Shown here: positions 46,899-59,594 of the stretch, one piece after another
Numbering within the stretch: the first letter of the stretch is position 1
Layout: every line of letters begins with the position of its first letter
Source of the DNA: Toxoplasma gondii ME49
Lineage: Eukaryota; Apicomplexa; Conoidasida; Eucoccidiorida; Sarcocystidae
Length of the DNA stretch: 64,000 nucleotides
NCBI RefSeq assembly: GCF_000006565.2
Contig: NC_031477.1
Span: 946,669 to 1,010,668 of the forward strand
Direction: 5' to 3'
The notes under the pieces: generated by a model
Databases searched by the model: none
Seen by the model: the letters and a program-made list of their open reading frames with translations, nothing else
What the model was told of the DNA's origin: nothing
Position numbers and translations under genes: made by a program

Positions 46899-49800
46899 CT
46901 ACTTCCGTGACTGATTCTGCCTACACACATGTTGGTGACCCAATACTTGTTTACTGGCGACCGTTCCAGTCACGAAATTGATGACGCGCCGAGCTGGGAT
47001 ACACACGATTTTTGTGAATCCTCTTCCCCCCGACTTGAGCAGGATCTCCCACTTTTTCAGGCATGGGGAAGTGGTGGCTAACGCCGACACCGTTCCCTCG
47101 TCATGCATCGAGCTACGAGGAACATGAACTGTTCCCTGTAGCTTCCCATCCACGTGGATTGAGAATACGATTGAATCAGCCTCATTTTCACTTTCGGCCA
47201 CCCTTCCACTTCGTGGATGAACGCGACTCTCCTCCTTCGAGGGTGTCGGCCAGGTCGCTGAGGCGAGAAGGGACGGTGTAGTGGAATATAAAGAGACATC
47301 TGGGAAAGACGCGTGGATCATCTGCCACAATTCTTCTGTCACAAACGGGGCAAATGGGTGAAGCAGCTTGACTAAGTCAATAGCGGTACCGACGGACAGC
47401 CTGTTTCCTTTCGCTGTCCAGGCAGTCAGTTTTCGAACGTTGGCCATGAGGGCTGCAATAGCGGTATTCAGGGACATCCGTTCAATATCGGCGGTAACTC
47501 GGGCCACCAACAGTTTCATGAGCTCGCGCTCGAACGAGGACGGGGGAGTGTTCGTCAAGTTCAGCGTCGCTGGGGTGACTCCTTGAGCATTGCTTGACAA
47601 TGAGTTGTCAACTGTTGCAAAACCCGTAACTGTCGAGCAGTGGTGTCCTTCTTGCTTTGAAGAATGATGCTTAGCCGACAAAACAAGAAGATTCCACACT
47701 CTGTTCAGAAACCGGAAGGCCCCCACAACGCCTGAAGTATTCCACATCTTCCGTGCCTCAAGAGGACCCATGAATAAAAGGTAAAGTCGGAGCGAATCCG
47801 CACCGTATGCGTCAATAATGCTGTCCGGTGATACGACATTGCCTCGCGATTTGGACATCTTCTCATGCCGACGGTATACCTGGACATCCCCATTAACCTT
47901 GAGAACAGGCATTCCCTTCGCGCTCACATCCACTGCGCTTGGCGGCACTTCTACTCCATACACAGGCTGACCAGAAGGGGCGTGAACGCCAAACAGTATC
48001 TCGGAAGGTGAATCGGGTACCTGGAATGACAAATTGAATTCTTTTGGTAATATATTTGCACTTCCTCCCGCCACTGCCTGCACGCCATGCGTATTCTCCT
48101 CACGAGTCAAATTCGTCTTATCCATGAGTTCTACTGTCTCAGAAGACACAATTTTGCCAGTATCTTGCCGTTTGAACATAAAATATTTCGGCGATCCGAG
48201 GATGATACCGGGGGTGACCAGGCGCTGGAACGGCTCATCGCAGGCCACCCGGCCGAGGTCATGGAGCACTTTGTGCCAGAACCTACACAAAGAACGCGAA
48301 CCACCGATCGAAAAATGCTTATGTTTTGAGTGGACATACAAGGAATTTCAATGAACAAGCACTGCATTTCAACTGGTGCACGCTAGAGTGTTCACAAAGG
48401 AAAACGATAAATTCCATTCGTCTGTTTTTTACTGAGACGCTATTAATTTCGCTTGCACCGTTTACGCCACGCAGCGGCTTACGAGGTCTCCCAGTTGCCT
48501 TCTTCATGCTCCTTAGGTGATTCACGTGCCAGCGTGACGGCGGCTTCGGCATAAAACAGCTACGTCCACCACACACGCCACACTCAAAAAGACCGCCTGA
48601 GCTCGCTAGCTTACCTGGCATACAAGAGATGGGTGACCGCGTGCTCTTTCCCGCCAACATACATGTCGACAGGCATCCAAAAGCGGGCTGTTTCCCTCGT
48701 GAATGGCTCGCGAGTATTCCGTGGATCGAGAAATCGAAGAAAGTACCACGAGCTCCCTGCCCACTGCGGCATGGTTGACGTCTCTCTCTGGAGCGAGACA
48801 GCCTGTGGTCCTCCAGCGCTCCCTTCCGCACTAGACGATGATGTCGCCTTTTCAAGTTCATCCTCAGTACTGTTTTTGACAGAAGTAGCCATGTTCATGC
48901 CATCTACTTGGTCCACTGCCAATGTCACATTCCACCACTCAGGCAGACTGTACAATGGCGACAAGGTAGTTGCTGTGGTTTCATCATCCTGGGTCAGCAA
49001 AGGCGATAGACTCGTCCTTGTCGAAGCACCTTTTTGTGACGCGCTGTCATTCACGTCGGTCGTCTTTTCCGTATTATGTGAGGCGCTTAGGTGTAAAGAC
49101 AAGTCTCTTGCTTCAATCTCACTTTTCTCCTGAACTGTCGTTTGAGTGGTCACTTCGTCCTTTGTGGGTGTGCTCCCACCTTTCAGTGGGAGTTCCTCAG
49201 GCAGAAGAACAGGCAAATCTGCTTCGTTCACCGGCACTACATGACTCGCCTCTCCATGCTTCCGACTACGGATCAACGGAATCGGCTCCCCCCAGAATCG
49301 CTGCCTACTAAAAAGCCAGTCTCTCATGGCATACCTCACTTCGTGGCGACCTCGGCTATTTGTCATAGTGAAGAAACGAATAACCTCTTGTCTCGCGCAT
49401 CCTAGGCTCATGCCGTCCAGAGACAGCAGTCCTTCAACTGACGAGTTAACCAGTTTTGCGTCTAAAGCGCCTGAGGAACATGATAATGTCGGCACCTGGG
49501 CGCTTCCGTATCCCTCGTCTATGTGGGCAACAGCCGCCGCCGTTTCAACGCCTTCGCCGGACTGTTCTGCGCCTTGTGTTCCTGATTTCTCCGTGTTCTG
49601 GTTCACGTCCTCGCCGGCATTTTTAGTAGGATCTGCCCCTCGATTTGTCTTCTGGATGACGTCATTACTTTTGAGGTCCAATTGTTTACCCCCTTTGGAA
49701 CTCCTCTTCGCTTCGCCATTCATTTCAATGATATGCGCTACATGTATTCCCTTTTGTTGAGCAAACTCTCGCGCTCTCGCTTGACTCTCTGGAACCACAA

Positions 49801-52314
49801 GTAGAGCATCCGTCTCATTATATAAACCTCCGAAGCCGTGTAGCTGAGTAAAAAGGCTGTCACTCATCCACACGGGAAGCTTCTTATCTGGGATAACAGG
49901 ATGATCAACCATAACACCCGAAAACTGGCCATCACAACGATCTTCTTTGGCCGACACACGGTTCCCACCTTTAGCCTTCTCTTCCAAATAGTTTCGACAC
50001 GTAGCTGTTCGCGCAAGTAAACCGGCATCCTGGTGCGAACTATGAACCACGACAAAAGTAGCCCCAAAAATTAACTCGGGAGAGATCGCCACACATCGGA
50101 GGTTCGTTGGAACTCTACCGGAGGGCACAACAGCGTCATTAAAGCCTGCCCGTTCCTGTTCGTGTGGCTCCTCGCACGCCTCCACTCCATCCACACAGTC
50201 CGAAACTGAGAGATCTAGAAGCAGCACATCCCGACGACCTATCCAGTTGCGCTGCATACGTTTGACATCGGCTGGCCAGTCAAGACTCTTGAGGCCATCT
50301 AGGAGCCGATCTGCATACGCCGTGATCCGAAGGTGCCACTGTCTCAGCTGGCGAGAGCTCACCGGGAAGCCACCTCGTTCGCTGAAGCCGTCGATCACCT
50401 CCTCATTGGCTAATACTGTACCTGAAAAGAAAATCCACACATAGTGGAGCGGTCGCAGTACAGAGACGCTGAAAGGCACGCTCCTGTGCACGCCTTGGAA
50501 ACTAGTGGTAGCTACGCCTCGAGGGTGTCTCTGCTTTACAGAGGTGTCGTTGGAGGGGGGATCCGGTGGTCTGACGGCCAAACATCAACTTCAACTACGC
50601 AGTAAATCGGAGGCGGTGGGGGAAAGGTCTACACGAAGGGTGATCGAAAGGTCCACGGAGACTGCCGGTGCATGCGTGAATCGCCAGATTCTCGTCTCAC
50701 ATCCGTGCTCCTACAACCGTATACCGTACCGAGGCCTTCACACCAGTTGACATTTGCAAGTTTTTCGTATACGAGCCCCCGCTTCATCATCTGCACGAAG
50801 ATCCACTGAGTCCAGCGATAGAATTCAGGACTGCTCGTGTTGACTTCCCGACGCCAGTCGACACACACGCCGAGTCTTCGCAGCTGCTGGCGAAAACGGT
50901 CAATGTTCGTCTGAACAGACAAGCGCGGAGAAATGCCAGACGCAAGCGCGTGTTGTTCTGCAGGGAGTCCGAAGGAGTCCCATCCCATCACATGCAGTAC
51001 GTCTGGTTGTGGAGCTGCTCGTCTCCGTTGTCTCGCACCCTCTGCGGATGCCTCCGATGTCGTTTGGCCTTGTACATTTGCCTCAGAGCAAGCAACCTGG
51101 TCTTTCTGTATCGGCCCTTGTTCGGGCTTGTCGTGGATTGACCTGAGCGCCTTGAAGGCTCGCAGCTCCTTGAGGTCCTGCGCAAGTCGACCGTCATGAT
51201 GTGAGGTGCTCTCTAGACTCCCTCGCAGCTCCGTCAGAGGTGACTCCGCCTGCCGATTGGCTAGAGTCGGACTCTCTGCATCGGACGCCTCCTTACAAAC
51301 TGTGAAACAACTCCTATTTGATGCGGAAGAGGAAACGCGTCGAGTCTCGTCGGCATTCTCTCTTGACTTCACAAGCTCTCCGCGAAGACGCAGCCGCTGG
51401 TACCTCGCGACCACGTCGGCTACAGTGTATGTGAGGCTATGACCAACATGCAGTCCTGCCCCGGAAGGGTACGGGATCATGGAAAGAATGTAGAACTTGC
51501 GCCGCTCTAGCAAACTGGGAAACGCTGTCAAATCCGAATGGTGGCTGGTTTCTTCTGAAGGAGTCCCAGCTAATGGGTGACTCTCCGGCCTGGTTGCCTT
51601 CAGTTCCCGTACACGCTCCGAATCTTCCAAGTTGTTGTGCTGCCTTGGAAGAGGCGGGGAGAAATCTCCAGAGTTCTCCGCATAGTATTTGGTCCATTTC
51701 GTCTCAATAGCCTTGAAAGGATACAGTGCAACCGCTGACGACGAGTGAAACGCGTACAGAGTTGCGGGAGAAGATGTAGACAAGGAGACAAAGTGTACGG
51801 GGGGCAAAGGCCTCCTACCCGTTCTGGCCCTGGCATCGTTGAGGGAATGGCACCCGTCGTTGGTAGACACAAACGTCGAGGCACACGAGCCATGCAGAAA
51901 TCTCACCAGGCTTACAGAAACGCCATATCCTCCGCATTTGTGGCCACATTTCAGAAAAAGGAGGCCGCGCGACTGCCTGCTCGACCATTGAGGGACCCCA
52001 CCAAATTTTCCTATAGAACCAGTTTTACCCGGGTGGGCCGAAAATGGCATTTCCTTGCTTCCTGATGCCCATTTTGTGGAACGCTTAGTAATTTGAGTCG
52101 ACCCGGTAGACGCGCCACCTCGAAGATGACTCCACCAATGACCATGACAGTTGCGATACGGTCTCTGCAGAGAAGGGCTGGAACCGCTTGAACCGAGAGT
52201 GGCTCCAAGGAACCCTCCGTGCGTTTCAGGAATGTTTCGAATCCAGAGAAAGCAAACCAGGACTACTAAATGAAACAGCACTCCACCGGCATAAACCCTT
52301 TGAGGTCCAATCAT
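46899..52314 (-). CDS. Leucyl-tRNA synthetase, bacterial/organellar type with plastid-style leader
   Basis: Three exons, transcribed from the ATG at 52314: 50730-52314, 48615-50421, 46899-48282; phases agree and give 1,591 residues, far more than the ~860 of bacterial LeuRS because of long insertions. The enzyme charges tRNA-Leu. Visible motifs: the HIGH box in PYPSGAGLHVGHSLTYTVAD, GWDSFGLPAEQHAL, VNWCEGLGTVLANEEVIDG, the catalytic-core return RDWLFSRQRFWGEPIP, SSWYFLRFLDP, GGKEHAVTHLLYAR and KMSKSRGNVVSPD, then an anticodon-binding helical domain. The N-terminus has a signal-anchor-like stretch (VLFHLVVLVCFLW) and a long Ser/Arg-rich region, the usual bipartite apicoplast leader. The editing insert is degenerate: AISPE stands where TTRPD is expected, and the HDxRD loop reads ESQAR. 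Bacterial-type sequence plus the leader favour the apicoplast. Confidence 0.95.
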
Positions 52315-55117
52315 TCTACGGACGACGTTTTGGGATCTCAATGGCGGAATCAGCTACGAAGGGCGCAGAGTCGCAACCGCGCACCTGGTATGACAACCCA
52401 AAAACGGGCATGGCCACTTGATTTTCACTTGAACGGAAACCACTACAGAATCTGAAACTGGTTATATTTTTGGAACAGGATGGCCAGACTGACCGTGTGA
52501 GGGTCGGTTCAAATATTCTGTCCAGATGCACAACACCACCGACACTATGGAGTGAAGAAGTCTCGCTTCTTGCGTATGTCAAGAAGTATAAATTCACAGC
52601 GTTCTCTCAGGATGGGGCACAAGGGTGTGATCAGCCAAAAATTGCCTTGTATAAAAAAGGGGGTTTTTCTGGAGCTATCGAAGGGCGAGAGACCCTAACG
52701 TCATCCCGCAGTTCGAACGCAAACGCAGGCGGACGAAAGAGCGGCTGCGAAACAGATGATGTGAAGGAGCACCACGAAAACAAACACTTGCTGCGGTCTT
52801 TTGCTGCAACACGGCCTTCTTCAATTACTGGATTCTGACGAACTTGCAGCAGATCGTTGTTGGTGGTTTCGATTATTTTGGCCAACGGACCGTTTCCGCA
52901 CCGTGTGTAGTTGTCGTGCAGACCAGTTGACGACCTCGAGCATGTTCTTAGAAGAGAGGAAACTCACTGACACTTCACTCGCCTTTAATTTCATCGAAGA
53001 AAACAGAGCCTCAATCAAGAAGCGGCGTCACCGGGGGGTCACTCCCTCAGACAAGTGCACGGGCGACATATGTCTCTTCGCACACGCTGAAGTAAGGCTG
53101 TGTAAAGAAAAAAGCCCGAGAGGCGACTGACTGGGACGTGCGCCTTCCTGGTGTTTCCAGAATTCTGGAAGCTGCGTTCTGTAAAATCAACCACTATTTG
53201 ACATTTATATTCTTTTCTACTAGCGAGCAGCCCGGTCTCCGCAGACCATTGAATGTTGCTGGGAAGAAACTCGAAAGGTCGTCCGCATCTTCCTTGGTTG
53301 CAGACGTTCGGCTAACGAAATACTGTCTGCAGCCAGTAACACGATGAGATGGTCATGAATAATACAGTGAATTGTCCAGAGAATTATCAAAAGAGCATGG
53401 TTCCCGGAGGATGTGAAAGTCTCTCCATGTCTGTCACCTGTGGCTGCGTGCATGCGGGTGACATCTCTGACGAGCGCATGCTGGTGTGCGTACAGTCGCT
53501 GGTATGATCAGTCTTTCTAAGTTACCCTGTCACCATTTCCCCTGCATCCTATCCAGCTACTGGTTCCTCTTGAAGTAAAAACACTACATACTATCTGGCT
53601 CTTTTGTTCCGCTTGACCATGGCCCTGCACGGAGAGCAGAAGTGTGAATCAAAACTCACACGCAACTCCATCGTTACCTCTGTGTATAGTTCGGCCGGGT
53701 GAAACGTTCATACGCAGTAGTTCGCAGTAGTTTTCGGAACTTATTCCTGTTAGCAACCAGCCCAAACACACGGGACGAGAGCACATATCCCATTGCTGTG
53801 ACCCGGAATACTTTCGCCAATTGGCTGGGCAAGCGAGGGGTGAAGGAGAGTGCTTGAAGTGAGAGAATAATTCCCGCTTCAAACCAGGAACTTGTAACGC
53901 CTCAGACGAGCAGCGTCCGAGACGTGTGCAATCGATGCTTCGTGGACCAATCTGACAGGGAACCATGACATCTAGTCTGCAGGCAAACACGGATGCGTGG
54001 CCGTTCGCTGACCTTCCACGGTCAGCAAAACAGGCACGACTCCCTTGCACCGTTTTCTTGCACCTGCGCCTGATGTCCCCCAACCCCCCCTCCTCCAATG
54101 AATGGACCACGAGACACAAACTTGGCTGTATTCTGAAGCCGTTTTATTTAGGCTTTTGCTGTTCCAGTCGGGCTGTTTCCGCAACGCGGCACTGGAGGGC
54201 CTGCATGGCTTGCCAACAGAAAACGACCGATACAACCTGTACACCCAAATTTAAGACGAAGTATGGATCCAACAACAACAAATATGAGTTGTGGTGTTTT
54301 TTTTGGTTAGTGAAATCCACAACAGAAGTAGACCGCCGACAATTCTCGAGGCAAACAGCGACTAAAACGTAAGGGCAGTCCATAAAACGGAAAGAGATAG
54401 ACCCCCCGAAGCGTACAGTGATCCCCTCAATGCTTCCAGACTTGGGCATCTCAGCAGCGAGATGTGGTATCTCTCGCCATGTTACCAGGAGAGGTAGGCA
54501 TGGGCCCATGCTGATTTGCAAGGGAAGAAGCCAGTGGTGAAAAAGACGTGCAATTCCAGCAAACGCGTCTGGCACGGCGAAAACTGTAACTCTCACGCAG
54601 GTCACGGAGAGCTGGGAAGGAGCATTGAACAGTCTCTCTAGAATCAGCGCTACAGACAGTGCGTGTTGCAAAGCGTTGAGGCGACGCTTTATTTTGATAG
54701 AAATGCGAATCTGGACTGCATAATAGCCGCATGAGGCCAAAGGCATATATTGATGAGACCGAGTCGGCGGTTCATTTTCATGAATGACAGAGAAGGGTTT
54801 ACCAGAAAACCACACAACGCACGTGACAGTGAACACTATTAGGGCCCCATATACTGTGGTATGCGTGGCTGATCACAAAGTGTGTTTTCTGCCACACACC
54901 AAAAAACCGAAATGAAGTTGGCCCTGGTCTGGAATGCTATGTTCACCGGCAGAAAGTGTTGCCAGTAGAAGAGCCGAAATGAATCCCATGTTGTTCCAAA
55001 TGGCTTTGGTCGATCAGCGCGCGAAACCCCCTAGTACAATGGAGCTTTTTCTATCGGTAGGCGTCGTATGACAGCAGCAATTTTCAATCCTTTTATCGCG
55101 TCCACGGTTTCTACGGG
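52315..55117. other. Intergenic span upstream of LeuRS
   Basis: This holds the LeuRS promoter and the 3' flank of the next minus-strand gene. A TGCATGC motif at 53449-53455 lies about 1.1 kb before the LeuRS start. A 230-codon minus-strand frame at 54144-54836 begins with GTG and shows no family likeness or splice link, so it is not annotated as a gene. Confidence 0.5.
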
Positions 55118-55997
55118 TCAGCATTTGTATACTGGGACATTTTTCCTGTCGTAGGTAACAACTATCAAGGATTTGGAGCTAGGATCACTTGTCAAGTCCA
55201 GTCCGTCTACTGCGACCGAGGTGGGTCTCGGAGGGACCCCCCCCAGTTTTGGGGCTGCACGTACGGCCGTTCCAGCCGGTAGTTGAGAGGCCAATTCTGC
55301 GATCCAGTGTTGATTCAGCGTGTCCGTCAGCGTATGCAACTCCGTTTCTGAAACATATTTTTCTCTCTGACGAAGGAAGGAAGAAACTCTAGTCACATGC
55401 CGAGTAAGGCCGGCTCATGCATTTTCTAGTCCCTCTGTAGAAGCCTTCTACACGTCCCTCGGCTTCGCTCAGGGTGCGTCACACACTGTGTTCCTGTTGA
55501 CGCCCTCATGGTGCCCCGTTAATAAGTCAGGAACAACCAACAGGAGATTTGCTGACGTAGCTGTCCACAGTCGCGAGACCTCCACATGAGGCACACCATG
55601 ACTCGCATCTGGCACCAGCGAATTAGAGAAGCGCCGAAGAGGAAAAACACTTCCGCTCTTCCTTTGTCTCCCGAACCCTGGCTCTACTGTGGGCAACTCA
55701 CGTTTAGTCAATTGCTGCACCTGCTGTTGCGCGTGTCTTCTTGTTAGCCAATACTTACACCAAGGTCAACGTAAAACCGCACGTGGATGGAAGTTTTTCA
55801 ACACGAGGTGTTGCTCACTTAATATAGCGTCGTACATGGTCACAGCACCCGCGTTGAGAACGCAAACTGTTACCGACCATATTGTGGACTCTTCTCACTC
55901 TGAAAGGTGACAACAGAGGCCGACCAAACACATCTGTAACGTGGTAATAGCGCTGTGAAGACGCCCGTTTGCGGAGTCTTAAACTGCTGCGAAGCAT
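55118..55997 (-). CDS. Small protein with mitochondrial-type leader, unknown function (tentative)
   Basis: Three phase-consistent exons, transcribed from an ATG at 55997: 55899-55997, 55487-55720, 55118-55366, giving 193 residues. The N-terminus (MLRSSLRLRKRASSQRYY) is rich in Arg and Ser with no acidic residue, typical of a mitochondrial presequence. The last exon has a good pyrimidine-rich acceptor and codes a protein-like helix (ETELHTLTDTLNQHWIAEL) ending in TGA 55118-55120. Donors of exons 1 (GTGAGA) and 2 (GTGTGT) are acceptable; the exon 2 acceptor could lie one codon earlier. I do not recognise the family. The start codon is only 88 bases from that of the divergent NEK gene. Confidence 0.42.
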
Positions 55998-56085
55998 CAA
56001 CTGCAAATGACATGGAAGCTCTTTGCAGTAACCTGAAATTGTCAGGACCTCCGTCGGCTTGTGCAGCGGGATACATCGGTGGAAG
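55998..56085. promoter_or_regulatory. Compact bidirectional intergenic region
   Basis: Only 88 bases separate the proposed start codon of the minus-strand small protein from the NEK start codon on the plus strand. If both models hold, promoters and 5' untranslated regions must overlap or be shared. No TATA-like or TGCATGC element is evident. Confidence 0.35.
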
Positions 56086-59000
56086 ATGGAGCGCTATAAG
56101 CGGATCAAGCGGTTAGGCGCGGGAGCTCAAGGCTATTGCTACTTGGTTCGGGACAAGAAAACAGGTCCGATATAGAAAAGCAACCTTGATGCCAGGTTGC
56201 ATTCCTGGAGAAGGATGCATTTCTCGTTCAGATGACGTTAGTTGACGGACAGGGAGTCACTGTGACCTTTTCTCTGAGACCAGAGTCAATGTCAGCCCTT
56301 AGTTTTCCCGCTTAGTTTTCCCGGCACCCTAGTTGTTGTCAGGCAGAAGAGGAGTTACGTCATCCTTTTGTACCTGTATGTGGAAACTAGCCGCGTTTCG
56401 GTATGCTGAAAGAGGGTTGGTGGCGAAGAACTTCCGCAAGCCATTGAACGTAGAAGTGGCGTTTGCTTACACGTTTTTCAACCACAGTTGAGTGCATCGG
56501 TTCCATGCGGAGAAGCATCTTCAAGCGGGAGCTCTTGTTTCAAACAAATGCCTCCTGAGAGCACCCACCCGTTCACCAACTGACTGTCGAAATTTCTGTC
56601 GTCTGCGAACGTTAACCTGTACTAGTCGCACCTGGGTGACACACAATCCACTGATGTTCTTGTTAGTGTAACATGTGCCTTATATGCGTTTAAGGGAAAC
56701 TGTATGTGAGCAAAGACATCGGTCTCTCCATGATAGGGCTAGAGCAACGACAAGCTGCCCTTAAAGAATCGACCATATTGCAAGACTTGAGCGCTCACCC
56801 GAATGTCATTACATATTTCAACAACAAGTTAGATAGAAAGAAGCAGATTCTCCACATCATCATTGAATACGCGGATGGCGGCGACTTGGAGCAACAAATT
56901 CACTTGCGGCGCAACCTGCTTGAGGAGCAGCTTGAAGCTGGACGCACAAAGAATGAGTCATCCCCACCAAGCGCCGATCACCAGGACCTGAGCAACTACG
57001 CCCCATTTTTTTTCAAAGAGGAACATGTCCTTTTGGTATTCGTCCAAACACTCGCCGGTCTATTGCATCTACACTCCAGGAGTATTCTTCATCGCGATAT
57101 CAAAAGCCAAAACATCTTCTTATCTAGCGACGGCTTGATCAAATTGGGAGACTTCGGAATCGCAAGGCGGCTCAATAAGGACAACATGGCAGAAACATAT
57201 GTTGGAAGTCCATGCTACATGTCTCCGGAACTTTACAAACGGGAGCCATACAACTACAAGAGCGATATTTGGGCTTTAGGCTGCGTCCTCTTCGAGCTGT
57301 GCTGTCTGCGAAAGCCCTTCCACGGTGCGCAAGGTCCAATGGCGAACTTGCCTTTCTGTACTAGTGGCAACATTCCGTGTTGGGGTTAACCCACGCAAGA
57401 AGTAACAAACAGTCCTTACGTCCCCTATTGCTGTTTTAGTACACGTGGCGACTATACAACCCTAGGACTCGGCAAGAAAGATGTGGCCGTAACTGTTGCT
57501 CTTTCTCCTGTATGTTGCATCTTAAAAACATTAACTTCTGAATCCTCTACTGGAGCCTTCAGGTTCCAATATCGTGGTCCTGGCGATGCAGGTTACGCGC
57601 AACAAACCTCCAGCGCATCTTGACACTCCTCCTGGTTTGTATCCCCCTCCGTTGCACCACTTGGTCAATCGCATGCTTCAGGTTGACCCGGCTGAGAGAC
57701 CATCGGCTGCCGAGATCATGGCCACTCCGTATATACTGAGGTCCATGAAGAAGCTGATTAAAAGGTATGTCTGCTGATCACTGATGTTCCCACACCCACT
57801 GTGAAAACATGTGCTGACTGCCACAGGCATTCAATGTGGAAGTACCGCGCGACGCGTGCTGCATACCTTCCGACAGCAACGAAGGCTGTATCATCCCAGA
57901 AGGTGTGCCGGTTTTTGATGGTTTGAGTCAACTACTCGATATGGTTTCAACTCCTCTTCGGAGAAAATAGTCCTCAAGAAACTCCGACGTTGCGCACTTC
58001 CGCAGCGGCGCCACTGAAATTTTCCCTCAGTATTTCTGCATTTCCTTTGCTTCTCTGAGTGTGGCTTCAAAGGCGTAACGCCTCAACAGCAGCTTCTATA
58101 AGGATTGACAGTTTTAGATGCCATAAAGGAGCACCGCTCTGAGAAGATAGGCTTTGTCCTCTTATCTGTATCAGGTACCCTCAACTGCACTACCTACAAT
58201 GCTACCTCAACGACCTCTCCTGTTCAGTTGCAAAAGAACTTCCTCCCTCGAATCCTCCGTTTGATGGCTGTGACAGCTCTGAAGCTAATACAGCGTCAGC
58301 GGTAAAGCGCCAACCTGAAAGCTCGCGTGCCGACTGTGTGAACTGTCGCCGTCGAAACACCAGCCTGAACCCTTTGACCGCGCCGACCATTGACGCGTTA
58401 TTCGAAAGCGTGCTACATGAGCGGACTCAGGAAGCGCCTGTGGCAGTTTCCATTATGCGCAGCAGAAAAGTTGAGTCTCTGAGTGTAAAGCAGAGCACGG
58501 TTAGTCTGATCCGAGATAGCTGTCCTCCTGTCGGGTTGGAGCCGAGGGGCGAGGGAGTGTTGCCATTACGAGGGCAGCTCTTTATGTTGTGGAAGAGACT
58601 CGCTAGGGAGGTCCCGAACTATTTTGCAGGCTGCGGTCAGGGATCAATAGATGCAACATTTACGAGTGATACAAGGTGTTCCTCCTCCGTCGTAGGTGGA
58701 TGTGTTTATGAACAGACACGAAACTCCTCCGCGAGACCGGTCTGGAGAAGGGGAACTGAGAAAGAAAATTTGTCAGGAATCGCTTTCCCAATTGCTAGAA
58801 AACAAGATAAATCGGGCAGCTGTGACCACGACGTCGATGCTGAAGACGATACTACGCCGGCAACAATTCCTTGGCGAAAGCTGTCAGGCATAGCCGATGA
58901 CGGAGCTGACAGTAAGCGCTCATCTTTCAGTGATTGCCCGCCAACAGAGATGTTGGCTGAAACGTGGCTTCCTTCGAATGTGAATGCAAATCTACTGAGC

Positions 59001-59594
59001 AATCCATTTTATTGTCGAGCCTCAATTAGGAGTGGCGACCCTCGCATCTGTAGCCCAGCTTCTGTGCCTCGGCGGGAGCACCATGGGGTAGCGTACGACC
59101 TTCGTCACGCCCTAAAAATCATGCGAAAGCGAGCACATGCTCACAAATGGCATCGCAAGCGGAACTCTCGGATGCCGGAGCCGTCCGGGCAGTCTGCAGC
59201 CACGAGTACTTCAAGTGGATGCCCAAAACCATCAAACCACGCAGAATGTCGCTCGACTGCTCCATTGGAGCCTTTGTTGCCAGAGAAAAAAGACAAAGCA
59301 GCAGATTCGGCCTCCGTTTCCGAAACTCGTCAGACAAATATGTCTTTTTCAAAGGAACATTTCCCAGAGAATTCGTACCATGCGGAAATAAAGTACAATT
59401 CAGAGCCGCTGCCTGCAGCGTCAAATGTTGAATCTAAGACGAAGCCTGCTGCCGAGAGAGTTGGTGGCAGAAGCAGTACGCGCCCCGTCGCGGGTAACAA
59501 TGAGGACAAGGTCTACCTCTCTGACGAGCCTCAACGACCCTCCTTCATCACCCTGAAAGCTCTCCTCAATGAGTCGCTTGTCTTCGACGAGTAA
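56086..59594 (+). CDS. NEK-family serine/threonine protein kinase
   Basis: Exons 56086-56164, 56695-57333, 57563-57764 and 58175-59594 agree in phase and give 779 residues. Domain order: an N-terminal kinase, residues ~4-300, then a long basic Ser-rich tail. The glycine loop is RLGAGAQGYCYLV and the ATP lysine is in VSKDI; a short insert (residues ~105-130) separates the lobes; then HRDIKSQN, GDFGIAR and SPCYMSPE, and the C-lobe ends DPAERPSAAEIM. The CLRKPFHG...LAMQVTRNKPP pattern is typical of NIMA-related kinases, which act at centrosomes, cilia or in mitosis; coccidian NEKs are linked to centrosome and daughter budding. All catalytic residues are present, so it should be active. A further well-bounded exon (57827-57902) cannot be included without shifting frame. 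The last codon before the stop overlaps a consensus donor (GA|GTAAGT), so the C-terminus might be spliced onward. Confidence 0.87.

Noticed and set aside
48633..49760. Plus-strand frames of 113-166 codons
   Set aside because: Antisense to the well-supported LeuRS exon 2.
54144..54836. Minus-strand 230-codon frame
   Set aside because: It starts with GTG, not ATG, contains no known motif and no matching exon on either side.
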